61,082 bases of DNA from positions 68,056-129,137 of the forward strand of contig JAKACK010000001.1 of NCBI GenBank assembly GCA_021821445.1, written 5' to 3'. Under the pieces are notes generated by a model, which made no database searches, was not told the origin of the DNA, and saw only the letters and a program-made list of their open reading frames with translations. The position numbers were made by a program, and so were the translations under genes. Position 1 is the first letter of the stretch. Every line of letters begins with the position of its first letter. Source of the DNA: Microcaldota archaeon (GTDB lineage: Archaea; Micrarchaeota; Micrarchaeia; Micrarchaeales; Micrarchaeaceae). Positions 43,217 to 53,525 of this stretch are shown here, piece after piece.

Positions 43217-45079
43217 TTATTTCCTATTATTTTTATACCTTTTGGTATTTTTAGTTTTACTACTCCTTATTTTTTTAATTTCAAACTTAAGTTCTTTGAC
43301 TTCGTTATTAAGCTTTAATATAATTGCTAACATTATTAACGATAATACTAACACTACTAATATTATTATGGTAAATAATGTTATTAATGCCGATGCACCT
43401 ATATGACTTATAACTTTGGTTGTGATTGTTGGTTTATATGGTATTAGGTTGTTAGATATAATTTTTGAGTAGTTACTCAACCTATTCGCTAATATTGCAG
43501 AATCATACGATTCTTGTGCATAAAGATTAGATTGAGTACTGTTTTTTGTTGAATTTGATTCATAATAATAAAACATAGCTTCGTTTCCAAACTGGGTAGC
43601 CCATATACCATATGTTGAATTGTATGCTAACGATTTAGCTTGACCTAATAATTGAGATTTATTGAGTCCTTCTCCTGGATTACCATATATAGTATATGCA
43701 TATATGCCATCATAAATTGCGAGATTGTAATTTCCCGATTTATAAGCCTCTTTTGCTGTTGTTGTATATATGCTTGGATATGCTGAAGCTTTACTTATTA
43801 TATCCGATGCTATAACTGAAAGATTAGAATCTGGCATATACTGTTTTCCTCCTATATTATTTGATGTATTGAATAGATAGTTGGAAGCTTGACACCATGC
43901 ATTTGCTATACCTGCTTCGTACATATTTCTTATAACTCCATCACTATCAACAGCTGTTTGATTATATGTTGATATTAAAGAGTTAATTGTGTATGATCCC
44001 CAAGAATTTCTTAATTGTCCTCCTATAAAGTAAGGGTAATTAAGATTAGATAATTTTGAGGATACAGGATTTCCGCACTCATTTTTTATATTTTCTAATG
44101 TGCTAAAACCTCCACTTATTGAGTTATTTCTATTTGCAAACATATACATATTAGCATAATCTAAAAATGCTATATCAGCACCTGCATAGTAATATCCTTT
44201 GGATGATATTTCTTCTGATTCATTTAATAAACTGGAAAATTGTGATGTTGCATTAGTCAAATTCTTATCTTTACTAATTTTAAGAATTTCGTTATGGACC
44301 ATACTAAAGGTGGAATTTGACAATCCTTCAAATGATTTATTATAGCAATCTCCGCTACAAGATAATGGTGCATTAGGTATATCGCTTAGGTTATAATTTG
44401 TATAAAAGTTGTAATATGTTTCTTCATTTTTTATACTTTTATTATACAGCGCATACTGAATTGCTGTAGTTATATTATTTACCTGTATCAAAGGTATATC
44501 AAAATTAGACTGTACTAAATAATAAAGTTTATTTTCGAATGATGTATTTGAGACTTTTGGTACTAATGCAAATTCCATACCATCTCTTTTTGCCGCACTC
44601 ATTTTATCGTAAACTCCTCCTATTTCCCCTATAGTTCCATTTGGCAGTATTTCTCCAGTTAATGTAAAATCTTTAGGGATTGTTTTATGTGTTAATGATG
44701 CTATAGCAAGAATAGTCATCGCCATACCTGCACTAGGTCCTGATACAGAGACGTTATGGTCATCTATTTCATATGTAAAATTATATTTTTTTTCGTTTAT
44801 ATGCAAATAGTTTGTTGCATATGCAACGGCAGCTTTAGAAGAATTTAAAGTACTGTTTCCAACGCTTATAGGTCCTATTATAGTTACATTACCATTTCCA
44901 TTTGTAACTTTAAGATTTATAGTTGTCAATGTACCTGTATTATTTTGTAATATAACTGCAGGAGCATGTATTGATGCAGTTCCTACCAAACCTGCAGTTG
45001 ACATACCACTAATTAATAATAAAAGTATCATAGATATGAAAGCGCTTAGTTTATAAAATTTTAATATTTTTAACCCCAT
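43217..45079 (-). CDS. Secreted, membrane-anchored Lon-type (S16) protease
   Basis: An N-terminal signal/membrane helix (about residues 11-32), a Lon-like S16 domain (about 45-205) with the catalytic Ser in GPSAGMAMTI and the catalytic Lys in GGVYDKMSAAKRDG, a roughly 330-residue helical, sequon-rich exported domain, and a C-terminal membrane helix with a basic tail. There is no ATPase domain, so it is not classical LonB. Surface S16 proteins of this kind occur in euryarchaea. The substrates are unknown. Confidence 0.8.
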   Translation of the reverse strand: MGLKILKFYKLSAFISMILLLLISGMSTAGLVGTASIHAPAVILQNNTGTLTTINLKVTNGNGNVTIIGPISVGNSTLNSSKAAVAYATNYLHINEKKYNFTYEIDDHNVSVSGPSAGMAMTILAIASLTHKTIPKDFTLTGEILPNGTIGEIGGVYDKMSAAKRDGMEFALVPKVSNTSFENKLYYLVQSNFDIPLIQVNNITTAIQYALYNKSIKNEETYYNFYTNYNLSDIPNAPLSCSGDCYNKSFEGLSNSTFSMVHNEILKISKDKNLTNATSQFSSLLNESEEISSKGYYYAGADIAFLDYANMYMFANRNNSISGGFSTLENIKNECGNPVSSKLSNLNYPYFIGGQLRNSWGSYTINSLISTYNQTAVDSDGVIRNMYEAGIANAWCQASNYLFNTSNNIGGKQYMPDSNLSVIASDIISKASAYPSIYTTTAKEAYKSGNYNLAIYDGIYAYTIYGNPGEGLNKSQLLGQAKSLAYNSTYGIWATQFGNEAMFYYYESNSTKNSTQSNLYAQESYDSAILANRLSNYSKIISNNLIPYKPTITTKVISHIGASALITLFTIIILVVLVLSLIMLAIILKLNNEVKELKFEIKKIRSSKTKNTKRYKNNRK

Positions 45080-45169
45080 AATTAAATTTTTGAAGTTAAT
45101 ATTATTATAATTAACTTAAAACAATCATTACAAAATGAATTTTTATTAGTAAATATTGAATTTTATTTA

Positions 45170-46132
45170 TTAAAGATTTTTATTAAAATTTTCATACTTT
45201 TTTGCATTATTCCATATTTTATTGAATCTTTCTAAAGCTTCTTCGTATTCAATTCCCACTATATGTTCACTTTTTTTGTTTATTATATTTATAGGAGGTA
45301 TTTTGAATGCTTTCTCTGAATCCATCATTATTCTTTCATGTTGTTCTGAAAAATCGTTTTTATCCATAATCCTAAGTTGAAAATTTATGTTCCTATTCTC
45401 AACCTCATTTTTAAAATCCACATAACCTCTACCAAATCCTCTACTGTTATTATCTAAATATGTTAATATGTATATTGATTTGTAATTTTTCATGTTATTT
45501 ACTATTAGTCTACTCAAATTATCAAATGAGGTATTATCAAAATGAGTATCAATTATTCTTATATCTCCACTTAAATGTTTCATGAGCTTATTCGACAGAT
45601 TAATCATGTTTGAATAGGGAGTTAATGGATTTATCTCTATGGATATATCAGATTCTGAAGAATACATCAATGATAAGATAGAATATATAGATAAGATTAG
45701 CAATAAAAATCCAGTTATATATGGCACTAAAAATGAATATAAAAATTTATTGAAATGAAAATTTGATTGAAGCAGATATATTAACATCAAATACACTATA
45801 GATCCTACCGCCAATATTGATATGCTCCATTTGCTATACATTTTGGAAAACATCCATAATATTGACATTGAAAATACCATCAATGATATAGGAACCATCA
45901 CATAAATTATGTCAAGTGCTATCTCAACTGATGGTAATGATACTAAACTTGCTTTTATTGCGCTGTTCAATGACACGTTATATAATATTGATATTTCTGA
46001 TATGCCTTTATATAAACCTATAGAGTACGATAGATCAACCAGGTAATAGAATGTATAAAGTATCATTATGAAGCTGAGTACAACTACGATTATACCTATA
46101 TAATTATTGTATTTTGTTGTAAATTCTAGCAT
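45170..46132 (-). CDS. Four-helix membrane protein with a PLD-like cytosolic domain
   Basis: Four membrane helices (about residues 12-30, 70-95, 100-122 and 132-155) followed by about 165 soluble residues. The soluble part has IRIIDTHFDNTSFDNLSRLI, SIYILTYLDNNSRGFGRG and HERIMMDSEKAFKIPP, which resembles a phospholipase D-type HxK/R-x3-4-D half-site. The motif is imperfect, so the assignment is tentative. It is followed by the Lon-like gene in the same direction. Confidence 0.5.
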   Translation of the reverse strand: MLEFTTKYNNYIGIIVVVLSFIMILYTFYYLVDLSYSIGLYKGISEISILYNVSLNSAIKASLVSLPSVEIALDIIYVMVPISLMVFSMSILWMFSKMYSKWSISILAVGSIVYLMLIYLLQSNFHFNKFLYSFLVPYITGFLLLILSIYSILSLMYSSESDISIEINPLTPYSNMINLSNKLMKHLSGDIRIIDTHFDNTSFDNLSRLIVNNMKNYKSIYILTYLDNNSRGFGRGYVDFKNEVENRNINFQLRIMDKNDFSEQHERIMMDSEKAFKIPPINIINKKSEHIVGIEYEEALERFNKIWNNAKKYENFNKNL

Positions 46133-46289
46133 AATATCTTTTATTAGATTAAAAGTTTAAATATTAGATTATTTGTTTTTATATCCATACCTATCAAAAC
46201 CTTTTTATTTGTAATGAATACCACAAAATGTATATATACTTTTTAGGATAATTACATTTTGTAATATTGAGTTATTGTGAGCTAAGATT

Positions 46290-48149
46290 ATGAAATTTTT
46301 ATTTAGATTTGACAAGCCAAGAGACTCTCAAGTAGATATGATGAAAGATATATATACTGCACTCTCAAATGGCAAAAATATACTTATGAATGCACCTACA
46401 GGAATTGGTAAGACGGATGCTTCTTTAAGTGCAGCTATAACCTATGCTATTGATAACGATAAAGATATATTCTTCTTAACACCTAAAATATCTCAGCATA
46501 AAATAGCCATAGATGTTTTGAAAGGACTAAGAGATAAGTTCAATTTGAATATAACATATGTAGATGTAGTTGGAAAGAAAAATATGTGTATAAATCCTGA
46601 AATAAACAACATATCAGATTCTTCATTTTATAATGCATGTGAAGCTCTTATAAAAAAGAATAAATGCCCATATTTTAATAGAATTAAACATTATGATTTG
46701 GATGAGGATAAAGATATGATAGATGCTTTTGCAAGTGGACATAATGAAATATTCCAGCAATCATATAAGAAGGGTTTATGCCCTTATGAGGTTTCAATGA
46801 AATTTGCTAAAAAAGCTAATATTGTAATAGCAGGTTATTCTCATATATTAAATCCTTACACTAAGCAGACATTTTTGAAAAAATTATCTAGGGATCTATC
46901 TAATTCTATTGTAATATGGGATGAAGCACACAACATATTCAATTCAGCGGTATCATATTTTAGTTCATCTTTATCTGAAGTTGTGATAAATAGAGCTGCA
47001 GCCGAACTTGAAGCTATAAATAGTGATATTGATATAAGTTTTTTGAGCTTTGAACTCAGTAAATTAGCATCAAAAAAATTAACTCTTGAAAAATATGAGT
47101 CTTTTGTTGATCCTGAGGACTTCCTTGCGGATGAATCAAAACTATTTGGAGATATGATTCCAGAAATAGAAAAGGCAGGGATGATGTACATAGAGAATAT
47201 GCATGCTAAACGTTCTGCTCTTATGCATATTGCATCATTTTTAACAGGATGGGAGATGGGTGATGAATCAACTACTCGTATAATAGGAAGATTTAATGGA
47301 AAGGTAGAATTGAAACTAAGCAACCTTTACCCTGAAAAAGCTTTATCTGTATTCAAAGAGGCTTATTCTAATATCTTCATGAGCGGTACTCTCATACCAT
47401 TAGATATGTATAAGGATCTTTTTGGAACAATTAATGCAGATACTAAAAGTTATAAATCACCATTTTTAAAAGGAAATCAATTTGTAGCTATAGATGGAGA
47501 GGTTTCAACTAAATTCAGTGGTAGAAATACTGATTTATATAAAGCGATAGCCAAAAAAATAAATAAAATATACGAATCAATACCTGGCAATACTTCGGTA
47601 TTTTTTCCAAGTTTTAGCATACTTGATAGTACCTATAGATATCTAGATTTATCAAAGATAAATAGTGTTTTTATACAAAGAGGTAATATGAGCAACATTG
47701 AAATAGAGAGAATAATAAAAAACTTTAAAGTATCAAAAAAAGGTTTGATGCTTGGAGTTATGGGAGGTAGTCTGAGTGAAGGTATAAATTATGATAATAA
47801 TTCTATAAAATGTGTGGTAATTGTTGGTATACCTTTGACAAAACCAGATTTAGAATTACAAGCGAGAATAAACTATATGAACAAAAAATTTCATAATAGT
47901 GGTAATGAGTATGTATATACAATTCCTGCTGTAATACGTGCTATACAAGCGGCAGGTAGAGCGATTAGAAGTGAAACTGATAAAGCTTCTATAATATTTA
48001 TGGATAACAGGTATGAATGGAAGAACTATAAATTCCTTTTAAAGAATTTTTTTACACTTTACGAAGGTGATGATTACCTATCGGAAATTGCTAAATTCTG
48101 GGAGAAAAATATTGATGTTGATAGTGACCTGTCACACCACAATATTTGA
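46290..48149 (+). CDS. xpd: XPD/Rad3-family FeS helicase
   Basis: 5'-3' superfamily 2 helicase with an iron-sulfur cluster, linked in archaea to repair. Motif I NAPTGIGKTDAS, motif II WDEAHN, and motif VI RAIQAAGRAIRSE. Four cysteines of the FeS domain are present (KKNMCIN, YNACEAL, KNKCPYF, KGLCPYE). Length 619 aa fits archaeal XPD. Start ATG at 46290. Confidence 0.92.
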   Translation: MKFLFRFDKPRDSQVDMMKDIYTALSNGKNILMNAPTGIGKTDASLSAAITYAIDNDKDIFFLTPKISQHKIAIDVLKGLRDKFNLNITYVDVVGKKNMCINPEINNISDSSFYNACEALIKKNKCPYFNRIKHYDLDEDKDMIDAFASGHNEIFQQSYKKGLCPYEVSMKFAKKANIVIAGYSHILNPYTKQTFLKKLSRDLSNSIVIWDEAHNIFNSAVSYFSSSLSEVVINRAAAELEAINSDIDISFLSFELSKLASKKLTLEKYESFVDPEDFLADESKLFGDMIPEIEKAGMMYIENMHAKRSALMHIASFLTGWEMGDESTTRIIGRFNGKVELKLSNLYPEKALSVFKEAYSNIFMSGTLIPLDMYKDLFGTINADTKSYKSPFLKGNQFVAIDGEVSTKFSGRNTDLYKAIAKKINKIYESIPGNTSVFFPSFSILDSTYRYLDLSKINSVFIQRGNMSNIEIERIIKNFKVSKKGLMLGVMGGSLSEGINYDNNSIKCVVIVGIPLTKPDLELQARINYMNKKFHNSGNEYVYTIPAVIRAIQAAGRAIRSETDKASIIFMDNRYEWKNYKFLLKNFFTLYEGDDYLSEIAKFWEKNIDVDSDLSHHNI

Positions 48150-48188
48150 TTTAATATTATAAAAACGAATTTTATTTAAATAAAAAAA

Positions 48189-49151
48189 TTAAAATATCAA
48201 ATAGTAAATAAGCAAAAATACCAATATACCAAATAGTAATGGAGGTATTGCAGGAAGTGCACGTTTATATTTATTTAATATGAACATGGTCAATAATAAT
48301 CCGAATATTGATCCTATAACTATGAATATACTTAATACAAAATTATAGTGTACCTTAAATGCGGATACTGCTACCATCAATGGAAATATCATATCACCTG
48401 TACCTAAAGCACTACTTGATGGTATTAAAGCGTAACCTTTCTTATCCATCTCTTTTATGATTTTAGTATTTTTACCATTTTTTGGTTCCTCTTTTTTCAT
48501 ATCGTTATATTGTTTCATCTGTTCTTTTGAGAGACTTTTCTTTGGAACTGCTTCTACTTCAGTTGAATCAACTAATAACGCAAGATTATTTTCTATTGCT
48601 GCATTTGCAAGTTTTACCATATGCTTTGTTATGAATACAGATACAAAATCGTATACAGCCATTATTCCCATGAATGCTAGAGCAATTTCAAAGCTAAATC
48701 CCATACCAAGAACAGTTCCGAAACCTATTGCAGATATCATTGCGACCATATTTCTTGTTTTTGCCCATTTTCTTTTTATTAAAATTAATGAGATTCCTAA
48801 AATAAATGCTAAAGCGAGTATTACATATGAAAGGGTATCACTTATCGCTAATGGAGATAGTAATTCCATAAAAAAGTAAAACCCCGTTAAGAATATTACA
48901 AATGTTTCTAATAGTGAGAATATGTTCTTAAATTTCTTCATAACGAATAACAAAATGATAGTGGCTATTATTATGTATATTACGAAATAAACAGCCGTTT
49001 GAGGAGATGTTATCACACTTGTTGTATTTACCGCACTTATGGATATGTCATTGAATTGAAGAGCAATTAAAAATAAACCGAAAAACTGGACTATCATGAA
49101 CATTATGATTATCTGTAAAAATTGTCTCGTACCAAGTAATTTAAAACCCAA
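48189..49151 (-). CDS. Presenilin/signal-peptide-peptidase homologue
   Basis: Intramembrane aspartyl protease (A22 family) with about nine hydrophobic segments. The catalytic aspartates are in MAVYDFVSVF (YD motif) and GTGDMIFPL (GxGD motif). The third motif, usually PAL, is here ALPAIPPLL, a conservative change. The cytosolic loop before GxGD is long and Lys-rich. The start is a TTG at 49151 with AGGTGA ahead. It follows mcm by 10 nt, so the two are probably co-transcribed. Confidence 0.88.
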   Translation of the reverse strand: MGFKLLGTRQFLQIIIMFMIVQFFGLFLIALQFNDISISAVNTTSVITSPQTAVYFVIYIIIATIILLFVMKKFKNIFSLLETFVIFLTGFYFFMELLSPLAISDTLSYVILALAFILGISLILIKRKWAKTRNMVAMISAIGFGTVLGMGFSFEIALAFMGIMAVYDFVSVFITKHMVKLANAAIENNLALLVDSTEVEAVPKKSLSKEQMKQYNDMKKEEPKNGKNTKIIKEMDKKGYALIPSSSALGTGDMIFPLMVAVSAFKVHYNFVLSIFIVIGSIFGLLLTMFILNKYKRALPAIPPLLFGILVFLLIYYLIF

Positions 49152-49161
49152 AATAATTCAC

Positions 49162-51228
49162 CTATTCATCCTCATGTCTAACTATTTTAACAATACCATT
49201 TCTAGGGGTGAATACATCACCATTCTTTAGGAATTCGCCTATATATTTATTTGCAGTATCCTTATCTATACCAATCTTTGCAGATTCCTCAAATATTCTT
49301 TCTAATTTTGCTGAACCTTCCTCTTCCTCTAATTTCTTAATAACGTCAAGAATATTATTTATTTTATCGACTTTTTCTCTTGGCATTCCAGTCAATATTT
49401 TATCTATATCTGTACGTCCCTCTTTATCAACTGCAAGAGTCTTCAACATGTATTCAATCAAATTTATTGCTAATTCAGCATCTTCAACCCCGACTATATC
49501 GTGCAATTTACTTTTTGCACTAGCCTCTGCCATTCTTATCAAACCTTCTATCTGTCTTGGGGTTATCGGTGTTGCTCCTTTTTTAATACCCATCTTTCTT
49601 AAATCTACATAATAATCTTTTATCCTTTTAGATGCTTCATCACTTAACCTTGGATAAACATATTTTTTTGCATAAGCAATGTATTTTTTTAGAAGCATAT
49701 GTTCTATTGGTGGTTCATACACCTTATCATTACTTGATTCATCGTGTGCTATTACCGCACCTGCAGCTTCATGCTGGTTAAGTATATAAGTTGCTATATT
49801 TTTATCAAGCTCTATATCCATAACATCTTTTATTGGGAATATTAGATCAAATCTTGAAAGAAGGGTTGATGGTATGTTGAATTGTTCTGCAGGATATGAA
49901 TGAGGATCAAATCTTCCGAATTTTGGATTTGCAGCTGCCAATACAGATGTTTTAGCATTAAATGTTGCAATTATACCTGCTTTAGCCACACTGATCGTTT
50001 GAGATTCGAGAGCTTCGTGAAGAGATGCTCTATCCTCATCATTTATCTTATCAAATTCATCAATTGCAACTATACCTCCATTACCAAGTACCATTGCACC
50101 TGCTTTAAGAGTCCATCCTCCTTCTGAAAAATCATCTCTCTCGGCAACAGCTGTTAATCCCCCACCTGTTACAGATTTACCGCTTACATATATACCCTTA
50201 GGAACTAACCTAGCCACAGATTGAAGTACTCTTGTTTTAGCACTACCTGGATCTCCAATCAAAAGTATATGAATATCACTTCTTATAGGTCCTCCATCAA
50301 CAAGTTTTTTTCCTGCTGTTCCACCGAATAGCTGTAAAGCAACAGCCTCTTTTATCTCTTCATATCCATAAATGGATGGTGCTACTGATTCAGATATTTT
50401 ATTGAATATTTCAGGATCTTTCGATAATTGTTTTATTTCTCTTTCTTCGTCTGGACTAATATCTATATCAGCAAAATCTTTCTGCTTTGCTTCAAGTGAT
50501 ATTATATTCACAAACATTGAATATGTACTAGGATCTAATTTTCCACGAGAATCCTTTCTTGGTCTTATTTTTAATATACCTGTAAGTTCTATTCTATCTC
50601 CAGGTATTGCCATATTTACCATATCATCTTCAAGCCATGCCTCTAATTGCCAAGTAGGTACACTACCGTTTAATTTTTCTAGTGGATCTTGTATTGCAAT
50701 TTTTTGAGAATTTACAAATTTTGACTCCTCAGGCACTATTTTTAAAGATCTCTTTTTACATTCAGGGCATATCTTTGGTATTTCTTCCTTGTCAAGATTA
50801 GCCTTAACCTTGTTATTACAAAAAGTACATACAAATATACCCTCCTTAATTTTTGGTCTTATATCAGATCTTTTCACAACAAGTGCATCTATTGATATAA
50901 GTTTATTTATGTATGCAGACCCTATCTCAAGTACCATTGGAGTGTTTATGGATTGATTATAAAATCTTATATGAGGTTCATATATTCCGAATTTTATACT
51001 ACCTAATTTTTCTTTTAAGGATTGATTTGCTGCATCTAATATTATTTCAGGATCATTTATCAGATTTAGAGCAAGATCCGGATCGAACTCCTCCAAATCA
51101 CTTATATTTACCATCAAACTTCTTTTATTTGGAAATTTTATGATTATTTCCTCTATATCATCTTTGTAGTATGACTCAAGAAATTCGTCAAACAATAGTT
51201 TTAAAGATGTATTTTGAGGAGCTTCCAT
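49162..51228 (-). CDS. mcm: Replicative helicase MCM
   Basis: Hexameric AAA+ DNA helicase. An N-terminal domain with a zinc ribbon (CTFCNNKVK ... CPECKK), the AAA core with Walker A GDPGSAKTRVLQ, Walker B AIDEFDKIND, sensor 1 AAANPKFGRF and an arginine finger in LLSRFDLIF, and a C-terminal winged helix. 688 aa, with no intein. Orientation opposite to metG, sharing an intergenic promoter region of about 125 bp. Confidence 0.95.
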   Translation of the reverse strand: MEAPQNTSLKLLFDEFLESYYKDDIEEIIIKFPNKRSLMVNISDLEEFDPDLALNLINDPEIILDAANQSLKEKLGSIKFGIYEPHIRFYNQSINTPMVLEIGSAYINKLISIDALVVKRSDIRPKIKEGIFVCTFCNNKVKANLDKEEIPKICPECKKRSLKIVPEESKFVNSQKIAIQDPLEKLNGSVPTWQLEAWLEDDMVNMAIPGDRIELTGILKIRPRKDSRGKLDPSTYSMFVNIISLEAKQKDFADIDISPDEEREIKQLSKDPEIFNKISESVAPSIYGYEEIKEAVALQLFGGTAGKKLVDGGPIRSDIHILLIGDPGSAKTRVLQSVARLVPKGIYVSGKSVTGGGLTAVAERDDFSEGGWTLKAGAMVLGNGGIVAIDEFDKINDEDRASLHEALESQTISVAKAGIIATFNAKTSVLAAANPKFGRFDPHSYPAEQFNIPSTLLSRFDLIFPIKDVMDIELDKNIATYILNQHEAAGAVIAHDESSNDKVYEPPIEHMLLKKYIAYAKKYVYPRLSDEASKRIKDYYVDLRKMGIKKGATPITPRQIEGLIRMAEASAKSKLHDIVGVEDAELAINLIEYMLKTLAVDKEGRTDIDKILTGMPREKVDKINNILDVIKKLEEEEGSAKLERIFEESAKIGIDKDTANKYIGEFLKNGDVFTPRNGIVKIVRHEDE

Positions 51229-51353
51229 AATTTATCATCAATTTATTATAAGTAGTAATAATTATGAATTATTTATATTTAAATATTTAGAATATAATTA
51301 TTTAAGTATCAAAAGCTTATTTAGCTATTTGTATTTTAAAAATTGGTGAATTA

Positions 51354-52997
51354 ATGTCAAAGTATATAGTTACTTCAGCACTGCCTTATGCGGAAGGTGT
51401 ACCCCATTTAGGTAATTTTATAGGTTCAATATTACCTGCAGATGTATATTATAAATACCTTAGATTGATGGATAAAGATGCAATATTTATATGCGGATCA
51501 GATCAGCATGGAACCCCTATAGAGATACAAGCATTAAAAAAAGGTATAACCCCTCAGGAATTATCTGATTCAATTCATGAAAGGACAAAAGAATCCATGT
51601 CAAAATTTGAGTGCACTTTTACCTTTTATGGAAAAACTAATTCAGATAAGAATAAGGAAACTGTTTATTACCTATTTGATAAACTTAACAAAAATGGGTA
51701 TATAGATAAAGTTGATGATATACAACCTTATTGTAATAAGGATAAATTATTTTTAGCAGATAGATTTATAGAAGGAAAATGTCCTGTTTGTGGTGCAGAA
51801 GGGGCAAGAGGTGACCAATGCGATAATTGTGGATCACTTTTGAATGCAATAGATTTGATAGATCCTCATTGTAAAATATGCGGAGGTACAGATATTTCAT
51901 TTAAAAAAACAGTCAATCTTGCACTTGATCTAAAAAAATTGCAACCGAAGATAAGAGAATTTGTAGTTGACAGGATGAATAATAATTGGAGCAAGAATGC
52001 CATAAAAAAGACTTTGAGTTATATAGACGGAGGTTTAAAACCAAGAGATATAACTAGAAGTATAAATTGGGGATTTGATGTTCCTTTAAAAGGATTTGAG
52101 GATAAAAAATTTTATGTGTGGTTTGATGCCGTAATCGGTTATATAGGAATAACAAGAGAGTGGAATGAAGAACGTTGGAAAGATTATTGGAAATCAGATG
52201 AAACAAAATTAATACAATTCATGGGTAAAGACAATATAGAGTTCCATACAATGATGTGGCCTGGTATCTTGATAGGATCCGATGATGGTTTTGTGTTACC
52301 TTATACCATAAAAGCTTATGAATATTTAACTTCTACAGGTATAAAATTTTCAAAGAGCAATAATGTTGGGATAAATGTAGAAAATTCATTGGAAATATTG
52401 GATGCGGATTATTGGAGATTTGTTCTGCTTTATAAACTTCCAGAAACATCGGATACCGACTTTTCAATAGAAGTTCTCAAAGATACAATAGATAAAATAA
52501 TGAATGATAAGATAGGAAACTTCATAAACAGAGTTTTAACAATAGCAAAATCAAATTCAACCCATCTAAAAGAGATAAAAACATCAGGTGATTATAAGGA
52601 TAAAGAGTCAGAATTAATAAAGAACTATGAAGATAATTTTAACAATATAAATATTAGGGAGGCCCTTCATGATTTAATAGATTTAGCAGAACTTGGCAAT
52701 AGTTTGATAAGTACAACAGAACCATGGAAACTTGCAAAAAAACTAGATGATAAAGATATTGAATCTGAATTTAAAGATATACTTGGAAATTTAATAACAA
52801 CTGTATATCATATAGGTATTTTATCTTATCCATTCATACCAAAAGCTAGCTCTGAAATATTATCTTATTTCAATATAGAAGGTATTCCAAAATTTGCACA
52901 GATGGAAGAGGGTATAACAGTGAATTATGAAAAACCTGTAAAACCACTATTTGAAAAACTTTCAAAAGACAAAATAGATAGATTAAGTAAATTTTAA
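51354..52997 (+). CDS. metG: Methionyl-tRNA synthetase (core form)
   Basis: Class I synthetase that charges initiator and elongator tRNA-Met. The signature PHLGNFIGS (HIGH) and KFSKSNN (KMSKS) are seen, with a zinc-binding insert (CPVCGAEG, CDNCGS, CKICGG). At 547 aa it ends after the anticodon-binding domain and lacks the C-terminal EMAP domain, which is encoded separately at 39046. SD GGTGA precedes the ATG at 51354. Confidence 0.94.
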   Translation: MSKYIVTSALPYAEGVPHLGNFIGSILPADVYYKYLRLMDKDAIFICGSDQHGTPIEIQALKKGITPQELSDSIHERTKESMSKFECTFTFYGKTNSDKNKETVYYLFDKLNKNGYIDKVDDIQPYCNKDKLFLADRFIEGKCPVCGAEGARGDQCDNCGSLLNAIDLIDPHCKICGGTDISFKKTVNLALDLKKLQPKIREFVVDRMNNNWSKNAIKKTLSYIDGGLKPRDITRSINWGFDVPLKGFEDKKFYVWFDAVIGYIGITREWNEERWKDYWKSDETKLIQFMGKDNIEFHTMMWPGILIGSDDGFVLPYTIKAYEYLTSTGIKFSKSNNVGINVENSLEILDADYWRFVLLYKLPETSDTDFSIEVLKDTIDKIMNDKIGNFINRVLTIAKSNSTHLKEIKTSGDYKDKESELIKNYEDNFNNINIREALHDLIDLAELGNSLISTTEPWKLAKKLDDKDIESEFKDILGNLITTVYHIGILSYPFIPKASSEILSYFNIEGIPKFAQMEEGITVNYEKPVKPLFEKLSKDKIDRLSKF

Positions 52998-53461
52998 AGA
53001 GATTGGGGTATCAGTAATAAAAGTATTTTCAAAGACAGATATACAATTAATGCAGACATGAAGAGAAATGGGTAAAATGCAACCTCTATTCTTGTTGTAT
53101 GCTTATGCATCTTTTCAAAAATCCATCTTTTAAAAGCAACAATTGGTTTTGAAAGTATGAATGCTATAATTATTATAGCCCATAGAATATAGAACGGATA
53201 GATTAGGAATATCACTGAAAGAACAAGCTTGTCACCCATCCCTAATGGCAGAAGTGTTAATATACCAATTGATATAACTCCTGCTAAAAGATAATACATA
53301 TTTAAAAATATAAAATTATTCGCTGCAATTATAACTATCGCAGCTATTAGTATTATAATTAGATTTATTCTCCTAGAACCCAATAAATCAAAGATTGCTA
53401 AAAATGCAAAAACTACAATAATTGGCAATAAGTTAAAATATAACATAATATATAATTGCAC
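52994..53461 (-). CDS. Archaeal prepilin peptidase (A24-like)
   Basis: A small (155 aa) polytopic protein with two aspartates in the type IV prepilin peptidase pattern: one in FDLLGSRRINL and one in GMGDKLVLSVIF (GxGD). About six hydrophobic segments. It probably cleaves class III signal peptides such as that of the pilin at 19699-20292. Its stop overlaps that of metG by 4 nt on the opposite strand. Small for the family, so the call is by motif. Confidence 0.72.
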   Translation of the reverse strand: MQLYIMLYFNLLPIIVVFAFLAIFDLLGSRRINLIIILIAAIVIIAANNFIFLNMYYLLAGVISIGILTLLPLGMGDKLVLSVIFLIYPFYILWAIIIIAFILSKPIVAFKRWIFEKMHKHTTRIEVAFYPFLFMSALIVYLSLKILLLLIPQSL

Positions 53462-53525
53462 TTTCTGCTTTTATTATTTATGTAGAAAAATAGATTTTAG
53501 TAATTAATAAAAAAATTAAAATATA

